Shown here one piece after another: positions 7,212-15,881 of a DNA stretch of 64,000 nt (its first letter is position 1; the number at the start of each line of letters is the position of its first letter). Source of the DNA: Lacrimispora sphenoides (GTDB lineage Bacteria > Bacillota > Clostridia > Lachnospirales > Lachnospiraceae); NCBI RefSeq assembly GCF_900105215.1, contig NZ_FOIP01000002.1:744001-808000 (forward strand), read 5' to 3'. A model generated the notes under the pieces. That model saw only the letters and a program-made list of their open reading frames with translations, did no database searches and had not been told where the DNA came from. The position numbers and the translations under genes were made by a program.

Positions 7212-8495
7212 TTAAAACTTCTGGATGTAGTATTGAGTATTAATAACAAACCACATTTGTGCATCAAATTTCATAACGGTCCAAAGAGATAAGCCCTGGA
7301 GATTATATTCTTCCACCAGTTTTGCCCTTGCATCAAAGCTTCTTGCATCTTTAGTCCACACTACATGTAGATTCCCATCACTATCCGTATAGTAGAAGTA
7401 GGGTGACTGTGCTGCTTCATTAAATTGTATTGGTATACCATTATTCGCAGCAATTAGTACTGCACTGTCATATGATATTACAGTAGCTTCTGTGGCGCCG
7501 GGAACATAAGGAAGTGTCCAATCATATCCTAAAGCAGTAACTCCAAGTAAAATTTTTTCAGGGGGCATTATACTAACCATGTAATCTAACAACTCTCTTA
7601 AAATATTAACCGGAAAAATTGCATTTGGATAGCTGTAAGTCCTTGCCCAATCATAAGAAGAAAACATGATTCCATCTACAAATTTAGATAATTTTGAATA
7701 GTCGATTTTTTCAAAGCTAATGTTAGGGGTATTAATATTTGTAGCAGGCGTTATGGTAATTACTACCCTGAAACCGTCTGAATGAAATATTGCAGCGGCC
7801 CTTTCCAAAAATTCTGCATAGATATTTATGTTACCATAGGTGATGGCTTCCGTATATATGTTTATACCATAAAAACCTTTCGTTTTCAGTATTTGAAGAG
7901 CATTATCAATCAAGCGATCCTGCAGTGAAGGATTACTTAAAATTTCAAAGGCCACTTCACGGCTAATTATTCCCTCTCCCGTCATAGTGGAAACAAACAT
8001 CATGGGTGCAGTACCATAAGTTTTAGCCAGCTGGATAAGTTCAGTGTCGTCAGCACTGGAGACAATTTCTCCTTCACTTGTAGCCCTATAATTATATATG
8101 GTCAGATAAGATAAAAAAGGAAGTGTTTTCTTTAAAACAGATATATCTATATAAGGAAAGATATAACCGCTAGTGGCAATAGTTCTTGTTTTATTCGTTT
8201 GATAGCTTATAACTATGGATTCGCCGACGTACAAAATTTCTCTATCGGAAAGATAGGGATTATTTCTTAATATTTCCATTGACGTAACACCATGCTGCGC
8301 AGCAATACTCTCCAAAGTATCGCCGGCCTGGACGGTGTAGAGTGTTTCCGGTTGGACAATCACAATAGTTTGGCCTATTGCTAAATTGCCAGGGTTTGTA
8401 ATTCCGTTTTCCAATATTAATCTGTCTACTGGGATTTTATAATAATCTGATATTGATTTTATGGTATCACCGGGTTGGACAACGTGTATGACCAT
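7212..8495 (-). CDS. LysM x2 / GH18-fold spore protein (SleL/YaaH type)
   Basis: 427 aa from the ATG at 8495; GAGGG five bases upstream favours it over the in-frame TTG at 8507. Two LysM domains (about residues 2-48, HVVQPGDTIKSISDYYKIP; and 53-98, YTVQAGDTLESIAAQHGV) are followed by a GH18 barrel (about 105-425) with YDWARTYSYPNA, LLGVTALGYDWTLPY and a C-terminal GLSLWTV. SleL/YaaH enzymes degrade cortex fragments in germinating spores. The active-site strand reads GFYGINIYTE: the Glu is present but the preceding catalytic-motif Asp is Tyr. A -10-like CATATAATA lies upstream. It lacks a secretion signal, as expected for a coat-located protein made in the mother cell. Confidence 0.8.
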   Translation of the reverse strand: MVIHVVQPGDTIKSISDYYKIPVDRLILENGITNPGNLAIGQTIVIVQPETLYTVQAGDTLESIAAQHGVTSMEILRNNPYLSDREILYVGESIVISYQTNKTRTIATSGYIFPYIDISVLKKTLPFLSYLTIYNYRATSEGEIVSSADDTELIQLAKTYGTAPMMFVSTMTGEGIISREVAFEILSNPSLQDRLIDNALQILKTKGFYGINIYTEAITYGNINIYAEFLERAAAIFHSDGFRVVITITPATNINTPNISFEKIDYSKLSKFVDGIMFSSYDWARTYSYPNAIFPVNILRELLDYMVSIMPPEKILLGVTALGYDWTLPYVPGATEATVISYDSAVLIAANNGIPIQFNEAAQSPYFYYTDSDGNLHVVWTKDARSFDARAKLVEEYNLQGLSLWTVMKFDAQMWFVINTQYYIQKF

Positions 8496-8523
8496 GGATT
8501 CCCTCAAATGATCTTATTAATAC

Positions 8524-8532
8524 TATTATATG
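8524..8532 (-). promoter_or_regulatory. Candidate sigma-K-type -10 box
   Basis: On the minus strand CATATAATA, identical to the -10 before the gene at 5569, about 29 bases before the LysM/GH18 start. An AC pair lies only 12 bases upstream, so the -35 is not convincing. Confidence 0.35.
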
Positions 8533-8635
8533 CTAATCTTACATGTTCATAACATCATGGCGTAGATAATAATGTATCTCAATAATCTTACGCAATAACT
8601 GGTTTAAGCAGTTGCGATAGAAAGTCAAAGACATA

Positions 8636-8667
8636 GGCGGGTATTCGGTATTCCGGGCCCGCCATAT
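8636..8667. terminator. GC-rich hairpin of the same family
   Basis: GGCGGG / CCCGCC with GTATTCGGTATTCCGGG between, near identical to the copy at 5932. It stands upstream of the LysM/GH18 gene, where no obvious plus-strand gene needs terminating. The gap 8496-9072 otherwise holds no gene that I can support. Confidence 0.55.
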
Positions 8668-9010
8668 TTCATTAAACTATTATAACCCATTTGTTTTCCA
8701 ATGCGTAGAAGATCAGCTTAAACCCATATAGTATACCGCCGATCACAGCCTCGCATCTAAACTGATTTGCTGACAAACCATCATAGCATTTATTATCCGT
8801 ACATTTTATCTTAATGTACTCTGTAAAATCTTAAGAGAAGATAATGTAGGAGATTTATGTATCGAAAATTTTATTAACTTAGCTAATATTAAACGGCTGA
8901 AACTCCCAGAGTATATTTCTGGACTCTAATAATTTCGTGTTGCATTTCGTGTTGCATTTAATGGCAAAACACATATTTTTGTGGCATTTGCTTGCCGTTT
9001 TATACAAAAC

Positions 9011-9056
9011 AAAAACACCGGGAAACCTCGTATTTACAAGGGATTCCGGTGTTTTT
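9011..9056 (-). terminator. Terminator of the tRNA operon
   Basis: On the minus strand AAAACACCGGAAT...TTTCCCGGTGTTTTT, just downstream of tRNA-Val. Confidence 0.8.
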
Positions 9057-9072
9057 GCATTTCTTATGATAC

Positions 9073-9146
9073 TGGAAGTAATGGGGCTCGAACCCATGAC
9101 CTTTCGCGTGTGAGGCGAACGCTCATCCCAGCTGAGCTATACTTCC
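9073..9146 (-). tRNA. tRNA-Val (anticodon CAC)
   Basis: 74 nt. Acceptor GGAAGTA pairs fully with TACTTCC, discriminator A; D arm GCTCAGCTGGGATGAGC; anticodon stem TTCGC/GCGAA with loop CTCACAC, anticodon CAC; T arm with GGTTCGAGCCC. The CCA end is not encoded. It is second in a two-gene operon, six bases after tRNA-Ala. Confidence 0.95.
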
Positions 9147-9152
9147 GTCACA

Positions 9153-9225
9153 TGGAGATAGCGAGACTCGAACTCGTGACCTATGCGTTGCGAACGCATC
9201 GCTCTCCCAGCTGAGCTATATCCCC
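9153..9225 (-). tRNA. tRNA-Ala (anticodon CGC)
   Basis: 73 nt. Acceptor GGGGATA/TATCTCC has the G3-U70 pair that is the alanine identity element; anticodon stem ATGCG/CGCAT with loop TTCGCAA, anticodon CGC; discriminator A, no encoded CCA. First gene of the operon. Confidence 0.95.
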
Positions 9226-9233
9226 ATGTCTAA

Positions 9234-9261
9234 ATTATAGCACGAAGATTCTGAATTACAA
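9234..9261 (-). promoter_or_regulatory. Promoter of the tRNA operon
   Basis: On the minus strand TTGTAA, 16-base spacer, TATAAT with an extended TGC, nine bases before tRNA-Ala. Confidence 0.75.
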
Positions 9262-9316
9262 GTATTTTTTATACAAATGAGACAAAAATTACCATATTTT
9301 TTACTCGGCTTCAATT

Positions 9317-10264
9317 TTAAAGAATGATGTTAGACTGGCAGCCTTCCATCCAGTTTTTGATGTTGTCAAAGACAATTTTTGCCCTGGCATCCATGGACTG
9401 TACTGAGGCAAATGCCACGTGTGGGGTAACGATGGTATTCTTGCTTTTAAGAAGTGGATGATCCTGATCAAGGGGAGGTTCAGTTTCAAAGACATCGATT
9501 CCAGCACCGGAAAGGTAACCGTTATTTAACGCTTCAGCCAAGGCTTCAGAATCTACTACAGGCCCTCTTGCGGCATTGATTAAGTATGCGCCCTTTTTCA
9601 TTTTTGCAATGGTGTCCCGGTTTATTAAATGGCGGGATTCATCGTTTAAAGGACAATGGAGGCTTACAATGTCAGAACGGGATAATAACTCGTCAAGGGA
9701 TACGAATTCAATAAATGAAGGCTCGTCTCCAGTCAGGTGCCGTTTGTATCCCAGAACCTTACAACCAAAGGCGGAACAGAGTTCTGCAGTTCTTGTACCG
9801 ATAGCGCCGGCGCCTATGATCCCTACGGTTTTACCCATGATTTCACAGCCTACCAGGCCATCTTTGGTTTTCCCTTCTCTGCACCGGGTTTCCACCTGGG
9901 GAACATTGCGAAGCAGGGAGAGCATGAGGCAGATCGTAAGCTCTGCAACGGCCTCGGTGGAGTATCCGGCTGCATTGCTGACTTTGATCCCTTTTGTTTT
10001 TGCTGCTTCCAGGTCTACGTGATCAACCCCTGTAAATGCAACATCTATGAATTTTAAATTCTCACAGGCAGATATTACCTGCCCGGAAAGAGGCATGTTG
10101 GCAATCATGATGACATCTGCCAGTTTTGCCCGTTGGATCTGGACTTCAGGGTCCGTATCCTTCGGATGAGAGGTGAAGCAGTGGCCGGCTTCCGTCAGCG
10201 GTTTTGCGTATTCATTCAAAAGGCTGTCCGGAATGCCCAGGGATTCTAATAATACGATATTCAT
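9317..10264 (-). CDS. D-isomer-specific 2-hydroxyacid dehydrogenase
   Basis: 315 aa from ATG 10264 (GGAGTG ribosome site; an in-frame ATG 18 bases further upstream would sit before that site). NAD-binding Rossmann motif GKTVGIIGAGAIGTRTAELC at about residue 145, catalytic Arg/Glu/His of the family in AARGPVVDSEAL, DVFETEPPL and TPHVAF. The N- and C-terminal segments form the substrate domain. Substrate unknown: glyoxylate/hydroxypyruvate, phosphoglycerate or another 2-ketoacid are all possible. A divergent paralogue of the same family starts at 10562. Confidence 0.85.
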   Translation of the reverse strand: MNIVLLESLGIPDSLLNEYAKPLTEAGHCFTSHPKDTDPEVQIQRAKLADVIMIANMPLSGQVISACENLKFIDVAFTGVDHVDLEAAKTKGIKVSNAAGYSTEAVAELTICLMLSLLRNVPQVETRCREGKTKDGLVGCEIMGKTVGIIGAGAIGTRTAELCSAFGCKVLGYKRHLTGDEPSFIEFVSLDELLSRSDIVSLHCPLNDESRHLINRDTIAKMKKGAYLINAARGPVVDSEALAEALNNGYLSGAGIDVFETEPPLDQDHPLLKSKNTIVTPHVAFASVQSMDARAKIVFDNIKNWMEGCQSNIIL

Positions 10265-10561
10265 AGGTATCACTCCAATCATTGCATAAAATTACAGGGT
10301 CACAGTAAGAAGGCCCTGCATTTCCTATTATAGCACTGATTGAAGGATTAAAAAAGATGGGATTTATTTTGCTACTTCCGGCTCCATGTGGAAAACCCCT
10401 TTCGCCGTAGAGTACTGTAGGAAAAACTAATAGATTCACCTATTCATAAGAAGTGGAAAAATGAGATAGAAGATGATAAAATCTAAAAGAATGAAGAAGC
10501 GGCTGTTACCCTTAGTATTTGAAAAAAAGCTGCATTGTTAGAAGATTAAGGAGGAACTGTC

Positions 10562-11518
10562 ATGAAAATAGTTGTGTTAGATGGGTATACGGAAAATCCG
10601 GGAGATTTAAGCTGGAGCGGCTTTGAGGCGCTAGGGGAACTGACTGTTTATGACAGGACTCCTGTAGAGACCATTATAGAACGGATCGGTGATGCAGAGG
10701 CTGTCATCGTAAACAAAACTCCCATAAGTGCTGAAGTACTGAACGCCTGTCCTGGCATTCGCTATGTGGGGGTCCTGGCAACCGGATATAATGTTGTAGA
10801 CGTGAAAGCAGCGAAGGAAAAGGGAGTAACGGTTACCAACATCCCGGCTTACGGTACGGCATCAGTGGCACAGTTTGCATTTGCACTGCTCCTTGAGATC
10901 TGCCATCATGTGGCTCATCACAGCAATGCAGTGTATGAGGGGCGCTGGGAAAATAATGCGGACTGGTGCTTCTGGGATTATCCTCTCATTGAGTTGTCAG
11001 GCAAGACGGCGGGGATCATTGGTTTTGGAAAAATCGGACAGGCAACTGGTGCCATTGCCAAGGCTATGAATATGAGGGTTTTGGCCTATGGCGGTCAAGA
11101 ATCAGAGTCAGGACGGGCCATTGCCGACTATGTAAAACTGGATGAACTGCTTGCTTCATCCGATGTGATTTTTCTTCACTGCCCATTGCTTCCGGAAACG
11201 GAGGGCATCATTAATAAAGATACCATTGCTAAAATGAAAGATGGAGTTATCCTTATTAATAACAGCCGCGGCCCCCTGATCGTCGAGCAAGACCTTACGG
11301 AGGCATTAAATACCGGTAAGGTCTATGCCGCAGGATTGGACGTGGTTTCTTCCGAGCCGATCAGGGGCGCCAATCCCTTACTGAATGCTAAAAACTGTCT
11401 GATCACCCCACATATCAGCTGGGCACCGAAAGAGAGCCGTGAGCGGTTGATGAACATAGCAACCGAAAATCTGCGTGCTTTTCTAGAAAAGACACCGGTG
11501 AATGTGGTGAATTCCTGA
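10562..11518 (+). CDS. D-2-hydroxyacid dehydrogenase (glycerate/hydroxypyruvate type)
   Basis: 318 aa, ATG after TAAGGAGGAACTGTC. NAD site GKTAGIIGFGKIGQATGAIA near residue 148; catalytic Arg in NNSRGPLIVEQDL, Glu in DVVSSEPIRG, His in LITPHISWAPKE. The WENNADWCFWDYPLIEL insertion and SWAPKESRERL end are typical of clostridial glycerate dehydrogenase-like proteins (HprA family), so hydroxypyruvate/glycerate is a fair guess, not shown. Own terminator at 11567-11600. Confidence 0.85.
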   Translation: MKIVVLDGYTENPGDLSWSGFEALGELTVYDRTPVETIIERIGDAEAVIVNKTPISAEVLNACPGIRYVGVLATGYNVVDVKAAKEKGVTVTNIPAYGTASVAQFAFALLLEICHHVAHHSNAVYEGRWENNADWCFWDYPLIELSGKTAGIIGFGKIGQATGAIAKAMNMRVLAYGGQESESGRAIADYVKLDELLASSDVIFLHCPLLPETEGIINKDTIAKMKDGVILINNSRGPLIVEQDLTEALNTGKVYAAGLDVVSSEPIRGANPLLNAKNCLITPHISWAPKESRERLMNIATENLRAFLEKTPVNVVNS

Positions 11519-11566
11519 TGCTCTGTTGAATCAGCGTTAGTTATTTAACAGTGGACCGATAAACTA

Positions 11567-11600
11567 ACCGGCAGCCTGCATGGCAGGCTGCCGGTTTTTT
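11567..11600 (+). terminator. Terminator after dehydrogenase
   Basis: Perfect stem ACCGGCAGCCTGC / GCAGGCTGCCGGT with a 3-base loop, then TTTTTT. The convergent aldo-keto reductase ends inside the T-run, so the hairpin may serve both strands. Confidence 0.9.
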
Positions 11601-12690
11601 ATCCTGCTATCTCAGCCAGTCTATTTATTATGGGCAGATGCTGTGTGCACAGCTTCTCGCATTTGCCGCATTTGATACAGTCTCCGGCAGAGTCTTTTGA
11701 TATCTGCCAATGGCCTTTCAGGCGATCATACATATCATTTCCCAGCAGCTTCATGTTGTAGGCATCCATGAATTTGGGGATATCGATATCTTTTGGACAA
11801 TGCTTGCAGTAAGCGCAGCCGGTGCAGAGGTCGTTGCTGATCATGCCCTTATTTTCATATTCTTCATAGATTTCAGCAGCGGGGCGCTCGGCTAAGTTTT
11901 CCACGGCTTTCACGGCATCATCGACATGTTCCTTTGTGGTACAGCCTGCGAGAGTGATTGTAATCTCTTTGTGGGATGCCACAAAGTTTAAGGCTGACTG
12001 TGCCACGGTAAGGTCTGTTCCTTCTGTCAGATAGCGGAATGTATCTGGATTTCCCGGTATAAGACCGCCTCCTAAGGGATTCATGACTACGACGCCCATA
12101 CCATTGTCATAGGCGGCTTTAATGCCGGTCTGGCGGAAACGGTAGTTGAGTGCATTGTATCCAATGAGCATTCCCTTAAATAGATTGGAAGCTACGGCAG
12201 TTTCGAGCTCGTTGCCCTGCATATGGGATGAAAACACGATATTGCGGATCAGTCCTTCTGATTTGGCTTTCTCAAAGAATGAATAAAGGATTTCCACCTG
12301 ATTGGAAAAAGAATCCAGATTCAATACGCACCACAGATGATAAAAATCAAGATAATCCACCTTTAACCGGCTTAATGTGGTTTCCAGTCTCCTTCGGAAA
12401 TCTGCTTCTGTGTAGCTGCCGCCTACGGTGCCTAAGTTGGTCTTTGAAGAAATATAGTAGCTGTCTCTGGGCAGCTGTGATAAGGCCATACCTGTGATGA
12501 TCTCGCTCTTATCGTCACAGTAAAAAGGAGCAGTGTCAAAGTAGTTGATGCCTTTTTCATGGGCATACAACGCAACTTCCGCGCATTTTTCAAAATTACC
12601 TGATTTGACATCATCGGAGTCATACCGCATACAGCCCATGCCGATGGCGGAGACTTTCATATCGGTGTTTCCATACTGTTTGTAATACAT
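11599..12690 (-). CDS. Aldo/keto reductase with C-terminal 4Fe-4S clusters
   Basis: 363 aa. Residues 1-270 form the aldo/keto reductase barrel: GMGCMRY, NYFDTAPFYCDDKSE (Asp and Tyr of the tetrad), Lys in SSKTN, His in YLDFYHLW. The C-terminal part (about 285-350) has CTGCAYCKHCP and CIKCGKCEKLC, two ferredoxin-like cluster motifs. This architecture is common in anaerobic Firmicutes and suggests electron transfer coupled to carbonyl reduction; the substrate is unknown. Last gene of the minus-strand AraC-epimerase-reductase operon (33 bases after the epimerase). Confidence 0.85.
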   Translation of the reverse strand: MYYKQYGNTDMKVSAIGMGCMRYDSDDVKSGNFEKCAEVALYAHEKGINYFDTAPFYCDDKSEIITGMALSQLPRDSYYISSKTNLGTVGGSYTEADFRRRLETTLSRLKVDYLDFYHLWCVLNLDSFSNQVEILYSFFEKAKSEGLIRNIVFSSHMQGNELETAVASNLFKGMLIGYNALNYRFRQTGIKAAYDNGMGVVVMNPLGGGLIPGNPDTFRYLTEGTDLTVAQSALNFVASHKEITITLAGCTTKEHVDDAVKAVENLAERPAAEIYEEYENKGMISNDLCTGCAYCKHCPKDIDIPKFMDAYNMKLLGNDMYDRLKGHWQISKDSAGDCIKCGKCEKLCTQHLPIINRLAEIAG

Positions 12691-12723
12691 ATAAATACCT
12701 CCAGGTTTCGTTCAGAATGAGTG

Positions 12724-13644
12724 TTAAAGATAACCGAGTGATTTTAAGTGTAAGTTTAATCCTGTCTCTAGGGGTGTATCGGGCAGCCGTACACCCGCTT
12801 CCCGCAGGGCAGACAGATCATAGATCCGATGGCACAGATGGCCGCTGTACTCCGGGTGATCTTCAAGGTATCCAGTCAGGGGGATCTCCTTTATAGTCAA
12901 GTCCCTGTCAAGCAGCTGTCCAATGATCTCGTAATATCTGCGGTTTTCCACTGCTTTTGGTCCCCCGATACAGAAAATACGGTTAAAAGCGCCTTGCCTT
13001 TCTGCACAGTCGAGCATGGAGTTTGCCAGATCGTCCACAAATATTGGTTGCGTGAGATAGATTCCGCCGCCAACAAGAGATATGGGCTCCCGGTCCAGGA
13101 TGAGCTGGGGCAATTCCTTCTGCCTGCTATGCTCCGGGTAACACCCTATGAGAAAACCAGGTCCGTAGATATGCCCGGGGCGGAATAATGTAACCACTAA
13201 GGAGGTGCTGAAGTTGTTGATAAAGATATGTTCCATACGGCGTTTGTTGCCTGCATAGGTGAGTGCTTCGGGTTCGCCTTCTTCCTCGACGAAATATCCG
13301 TCTTCGTTCTGCGGCGTGTCTTTTCTTAAGGGATCATACACGGAATCCGTGGAAATCACGACCAGACGTTTCGTTATCCCGGGTAATACATCTAAATCCT
13401 GTAAGGCGTGTCTTTCATTCATGCAAATGCAGTCAAAGACGATATCCCAGTTTGTATCCGCTTCTAAAATCGTTTTCCGGAAATTTTCAGTATCGTTTCG
13501 GTCGGCTTTTAAAAGATGGATCCCGTCCCCTAAGGGCCGTTGTCCTCTGGTAACCGCCCAAACTTCATATTCATCTTTTGCAAGTGCAGCCAGACGGCCG
13601 CTTAGGCCTCCGCTTCCTCCGATAATCAGTGCTTTCTTCTTCAT
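12724..13644 (-). CDS. NAD-dependent epimerase/dehydratase (extended SDR-like)
   Basis: 306 aa. N-terminal Rossmann glycine motif KALIIGGSGGLSGRLAAL, an Asp-rich second strand (LLKADRND), then VVISTDSVYDP and YAGNKRRMEHI, i.e. the Ser and the Tyr-x-x-x-Lys region with the Tyr displaced (YAGNKRR). The rest has GPGFLIGCYPEH and FVDDLANSMLD, typical of isoflavone-reductase/RNA-binding-type SDRs. Possibly a sugar-nucleotide or sugar epimerase. Middle gene of the operon: 14 bases after the AraC stop. Confidence 0.75.
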   Translation of the reverse strand: MKKKALIIGGSGGLSGRLAALAKDEYEVWAVTRGQRPLGDGIHLLKADRNDTENFRKTILEADTNWDIVFDCICMNERHALQDLDVLPGITKRLVVISTDSVYDPLRKDTPQNEDGYFVEEEGEPEALTYAGNKRRMEHIFINNFSTSLVVTLFRPGHIYGPGFLIGCYPEHSRQKELPQLILDREPISLVGGGIYLTQPIFVDDLANSMLDCAERQGAFNRIFCIGGPKAVENRRYYEIIGQLLDRDLTIKEIPLTGYLEDHPEYSGHLCHRIYDLSALREAGVRLPDTPLETGLNLHLKSLGYL

Positions 13645-13658
13645 ACGGAATCTCCTCC

Positions 13659-14474
13659 TTATTTGAATATCTCTATATGTTTCTTCCTCTCCGGCGGGAG
13701 CAGTTTTGAAGGCGGGATTCCCTTTTTTTCTTTAAATAGTTTTGAGAAATAATAAATATCGGAAAATCCGCTTTGCAGAGCTGCATCGCCTACGTTGGCC
13801 TCACCACTCCTCAGTATGTTTTCCGCATGGTTCAGCCGCAGAGAGATCAGGTACTGTTTGAATGTCATGCCCAGCGCTTTTTTAAACAGATTTCCGTAGT
13901 ACACCGGATGAATATGAAACAGACTGGCCATGGTATCGATGCTTACATCTTCTGCAAAATGAGTGCTCATATAGCGGATGCTGTTGATGATGCGGATGTC
14001 CTTACTGCTGATCCGGTTTTCATTGATAAGGAGATCCAGTATATGGTATAGAATCAGACACATGCTGGCCCGCACCTTTAATTTGTAGCCGAACTCACGC
14101 TTCAGCCATTCTTCATGGATCTCATGAAAGCATGATATGAGCTGGGGAACATTGCCTATATGGCTGATGAGGTCAATGGGCAGGGTGATATCGTTGCCTT
14201 TTTGATCTGTGAGAAAGAGGTTTGTGGAGTAACATTCCATCAGATCCTCCGGTACACTGACCGCTGCTCTGTGGGTGCCCTTGGGTATGCAGATCAGATC
14301 ACCTTTCCGGACGATATATTCTGTCCCGTCTATGAAATATCTGGCTTTTCCCGCTATGACATATGTGATGTCGATGAAAGATATGTAATCCGGATCGATC
14401 TTCCAACTCGCAGTACATTTTCTGTGAATGTAGTAGTGCAGATCGGGAATCATGTTATCAAAATTCACTTCCAT
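13659..14474 (-). CDS. AraC-family transcriptional regulator
   Basis: 271 aa. The N-terminal half is a cupin-like ligand domain (YFIDGTEYIVRKGDLICIPKG); the C-terminal 100 residues hold two helix-turn-helix units (IDTMASLFHIHPVYYGNLF; VGDAALQSGFSDIYYFSKLF) and end with the usual KKGIPPSKL. First in the minus-strand operon and divergent from the GH67 transport operon, so it is the obvious candidate sugar-responsive activator of one or both. ATG preceded by GGGAGGCGCAGCTT. Confidence 0.85.
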   Translation of the reverse strand: MEVNFDNMIPDLHYYIHRKCTASWKIDPDYISFIDITYVIAGKARYFIDGTEYIVRKGDLICIPKGTHRAAVSVPEDLMECYSTNLFLTDQKGNDITLPIDLISHIGNVPQLISCFHEIHEEWLKREFGYKLKVRASMCLILYHILDLLINENRISSKDIRIINSIRYMSTHFAEDVSIDTMASLFHIHPVYYGNLFKKALGMTFKQYLISLRLNHAENILRSGEANVGDAALQSGFSDIYYFSKLFKEKKGIPPSKLLPPERKKHIEIFK

Positions 14475-14682
14475 AAGCTGCGCCTCCCATTTTTTATTGT
14501 GACTTTTTTAGAAAAAATACAGTGGCTGTTACTGATGCAGGATTTTTTAGTATATTTAGTATATCTTGTCCGGTAAAAATGTGCAATAGAGAATACAAAG
14601 CAAAAAATATATTTAAAAATTACAAATGGTATTTTAATATTACATTCACATAATTGGAGGATATGGCTAAAATGTAAAGCAT

Positions 14683-14696
14683 AATAAACGTTTATT
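14683..14696. promoter_or_regulatory. Palindromic operator candidate
   Basis: AATAAACGTTTATT is a perfect 14-base palindrome with central CG, the style bound by LacI/GalR-family repressors (or a CcpA-like cre). It lies 52 bases before the oxidoreductase start in the divergent region 14475-14747; no LacI gene is in the window. Confidence 0.4.
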
Positions 14697-14747
14697 TAAT
14701 CAAAATGCTGACAGACCCAATGAAACTGTTTCAAGAAAGGAATTATT

Positions 14748-15881
14748 ATGGTAGGTATCATCGGAACGGGCGTTATTGCAGAAACTCATCTTAAGGCATA
14801 CCTTGCACTTTCGGACAGATGTCAAGTGGCTGCGCTTTGTGATATCTTTCCCGAGAAAGCGCAAAGTCTGAAAGAGAAGTATGGTCTGGATGCAGCGGAG
14901 GTCTATGGGGATTATAACGAGATGCTTAAAAGAACGGATATCGATCTTGTAAGTGTGTGCACCCCGCCGTTCACCCATTTGCCTGTTTCTATAGCATGTA
15001 TGCGGGCAGGGAAGCATGTACTGGTGGAAAAGCCCATGGCCTTATCACTGGCGGAATGCGACGAAATGATAGAGGTCCAAAAGGAGACTGGCGCTTATCT
15101 GGGAGTCGTATGCCAGAACCGTTTCACGAAAGATAATCAGATATTAAAGACACTGATAGAGAGTAAAGTTGCAGGCAGAGTGCTCTTTGGCCAGGTGGAG
15201 TCATTCTGGTACCGCGGTCACAGTTATTATGATCTTTGGTGGAGAGGCACCTGGGAGAAGGAAGGCGGGGGCTGTATCATTAATCACGGCGTACACCAGA
15301 TAGACTTACTTAACTGGATCATGGGCCCTCCTGAGACTGTAACGGCTGTTCTGACAAATGTTGCACATGATAATGCTGAGACAGAAGATCTGTCAGCTGC
15401 AATACTCACCTATAAAAGCGGAGCAGTAGTGACCTTTGCAGTAAACCTGGTGACACATGGCCAGTATCAAAGACTTGCCTTCCAGTGTGAAAAAGCGGGT
15501 ATCTCATCCCCCTATCAGATCACGAGCAGCCGTTCTACTGACACAGGATTCCCCGTAGACGACCCGGATGCAGCAGCAGAGCTTGAGAAAGTACGGGAAG
15601 CAATTCCAGAGTCGGATAGAACGAAGCATGAGGCACAGATAGAGCGGGCGATCCGCTTTATAGAAAAAGGTGAGAACCATCCGGAAGACAGTGCAGATGG
15701 CCGCCTGGCTCTTGAAGTTATTACGGCGATCTATGAATCCGGATTTACGAAATCGACGGTCCGTTTGCCTCTGGACAGGGACAGTCTTTTGTATAAGAAA
15801 AACGGAATAATTGAAAACGGAAAGAATTTCCTTGCAGCGAAACAGAACGCTGGCAGCGGAAATCAGGAGGAACTGAATTGA
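14748..15881 (+). CDS. Gfo/Idh/MocA-family oxidoreductase
   Basis: 377 aa, ATG after AAGAAAGGAATTATT. N-terminal NAD(P) site [33 protein letters not shown] and [18 protein letters not shown], where EKP carries the catalytic Lys; [18 protein letters not shown] with the catalytic His/Asp. The C-terminal 100 residues are longer than the core family. In the operon it is followed, with a 4-base overlap, by the GH67 enzyme. A job in oxidising or epimerising a sugar or uronic acid from the transported oligosaccharide is plausible but inferred. Confidence 0.85.
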   Translation: MVGIIGTGVIAETHLKAYLALSDRCQVAALCDIFPEKAQSLKEKYGLDAAEVYGDYNEMLKRTDIDLVSVCTPPFTHLPVSIACMRAGKHVLVEKPMALSLAECDEMIEVQKETGAYLGVVCQNRFTKDNQILKTLIESKVAGRVLFGQVESFWYRGHSYYDLWWRGTWEKEGGGCIINHGVHQIDLLNWIMGPPETVTAVLTNVAHDNAETEDLSAAILTYKSGAVVTFAVNLVTHGQYQRLAFQCEKAGISSPYQITSSRSTDTGFPVDDPDAAAELEKVREAIPESDRTKHEAQIERAIRFIEKGENHPEDSADGRLALEVITAIYESGFTKSTVRLPLDRDSLLYKKNGIIENGKNFLAAKQNAGSGNQEELN

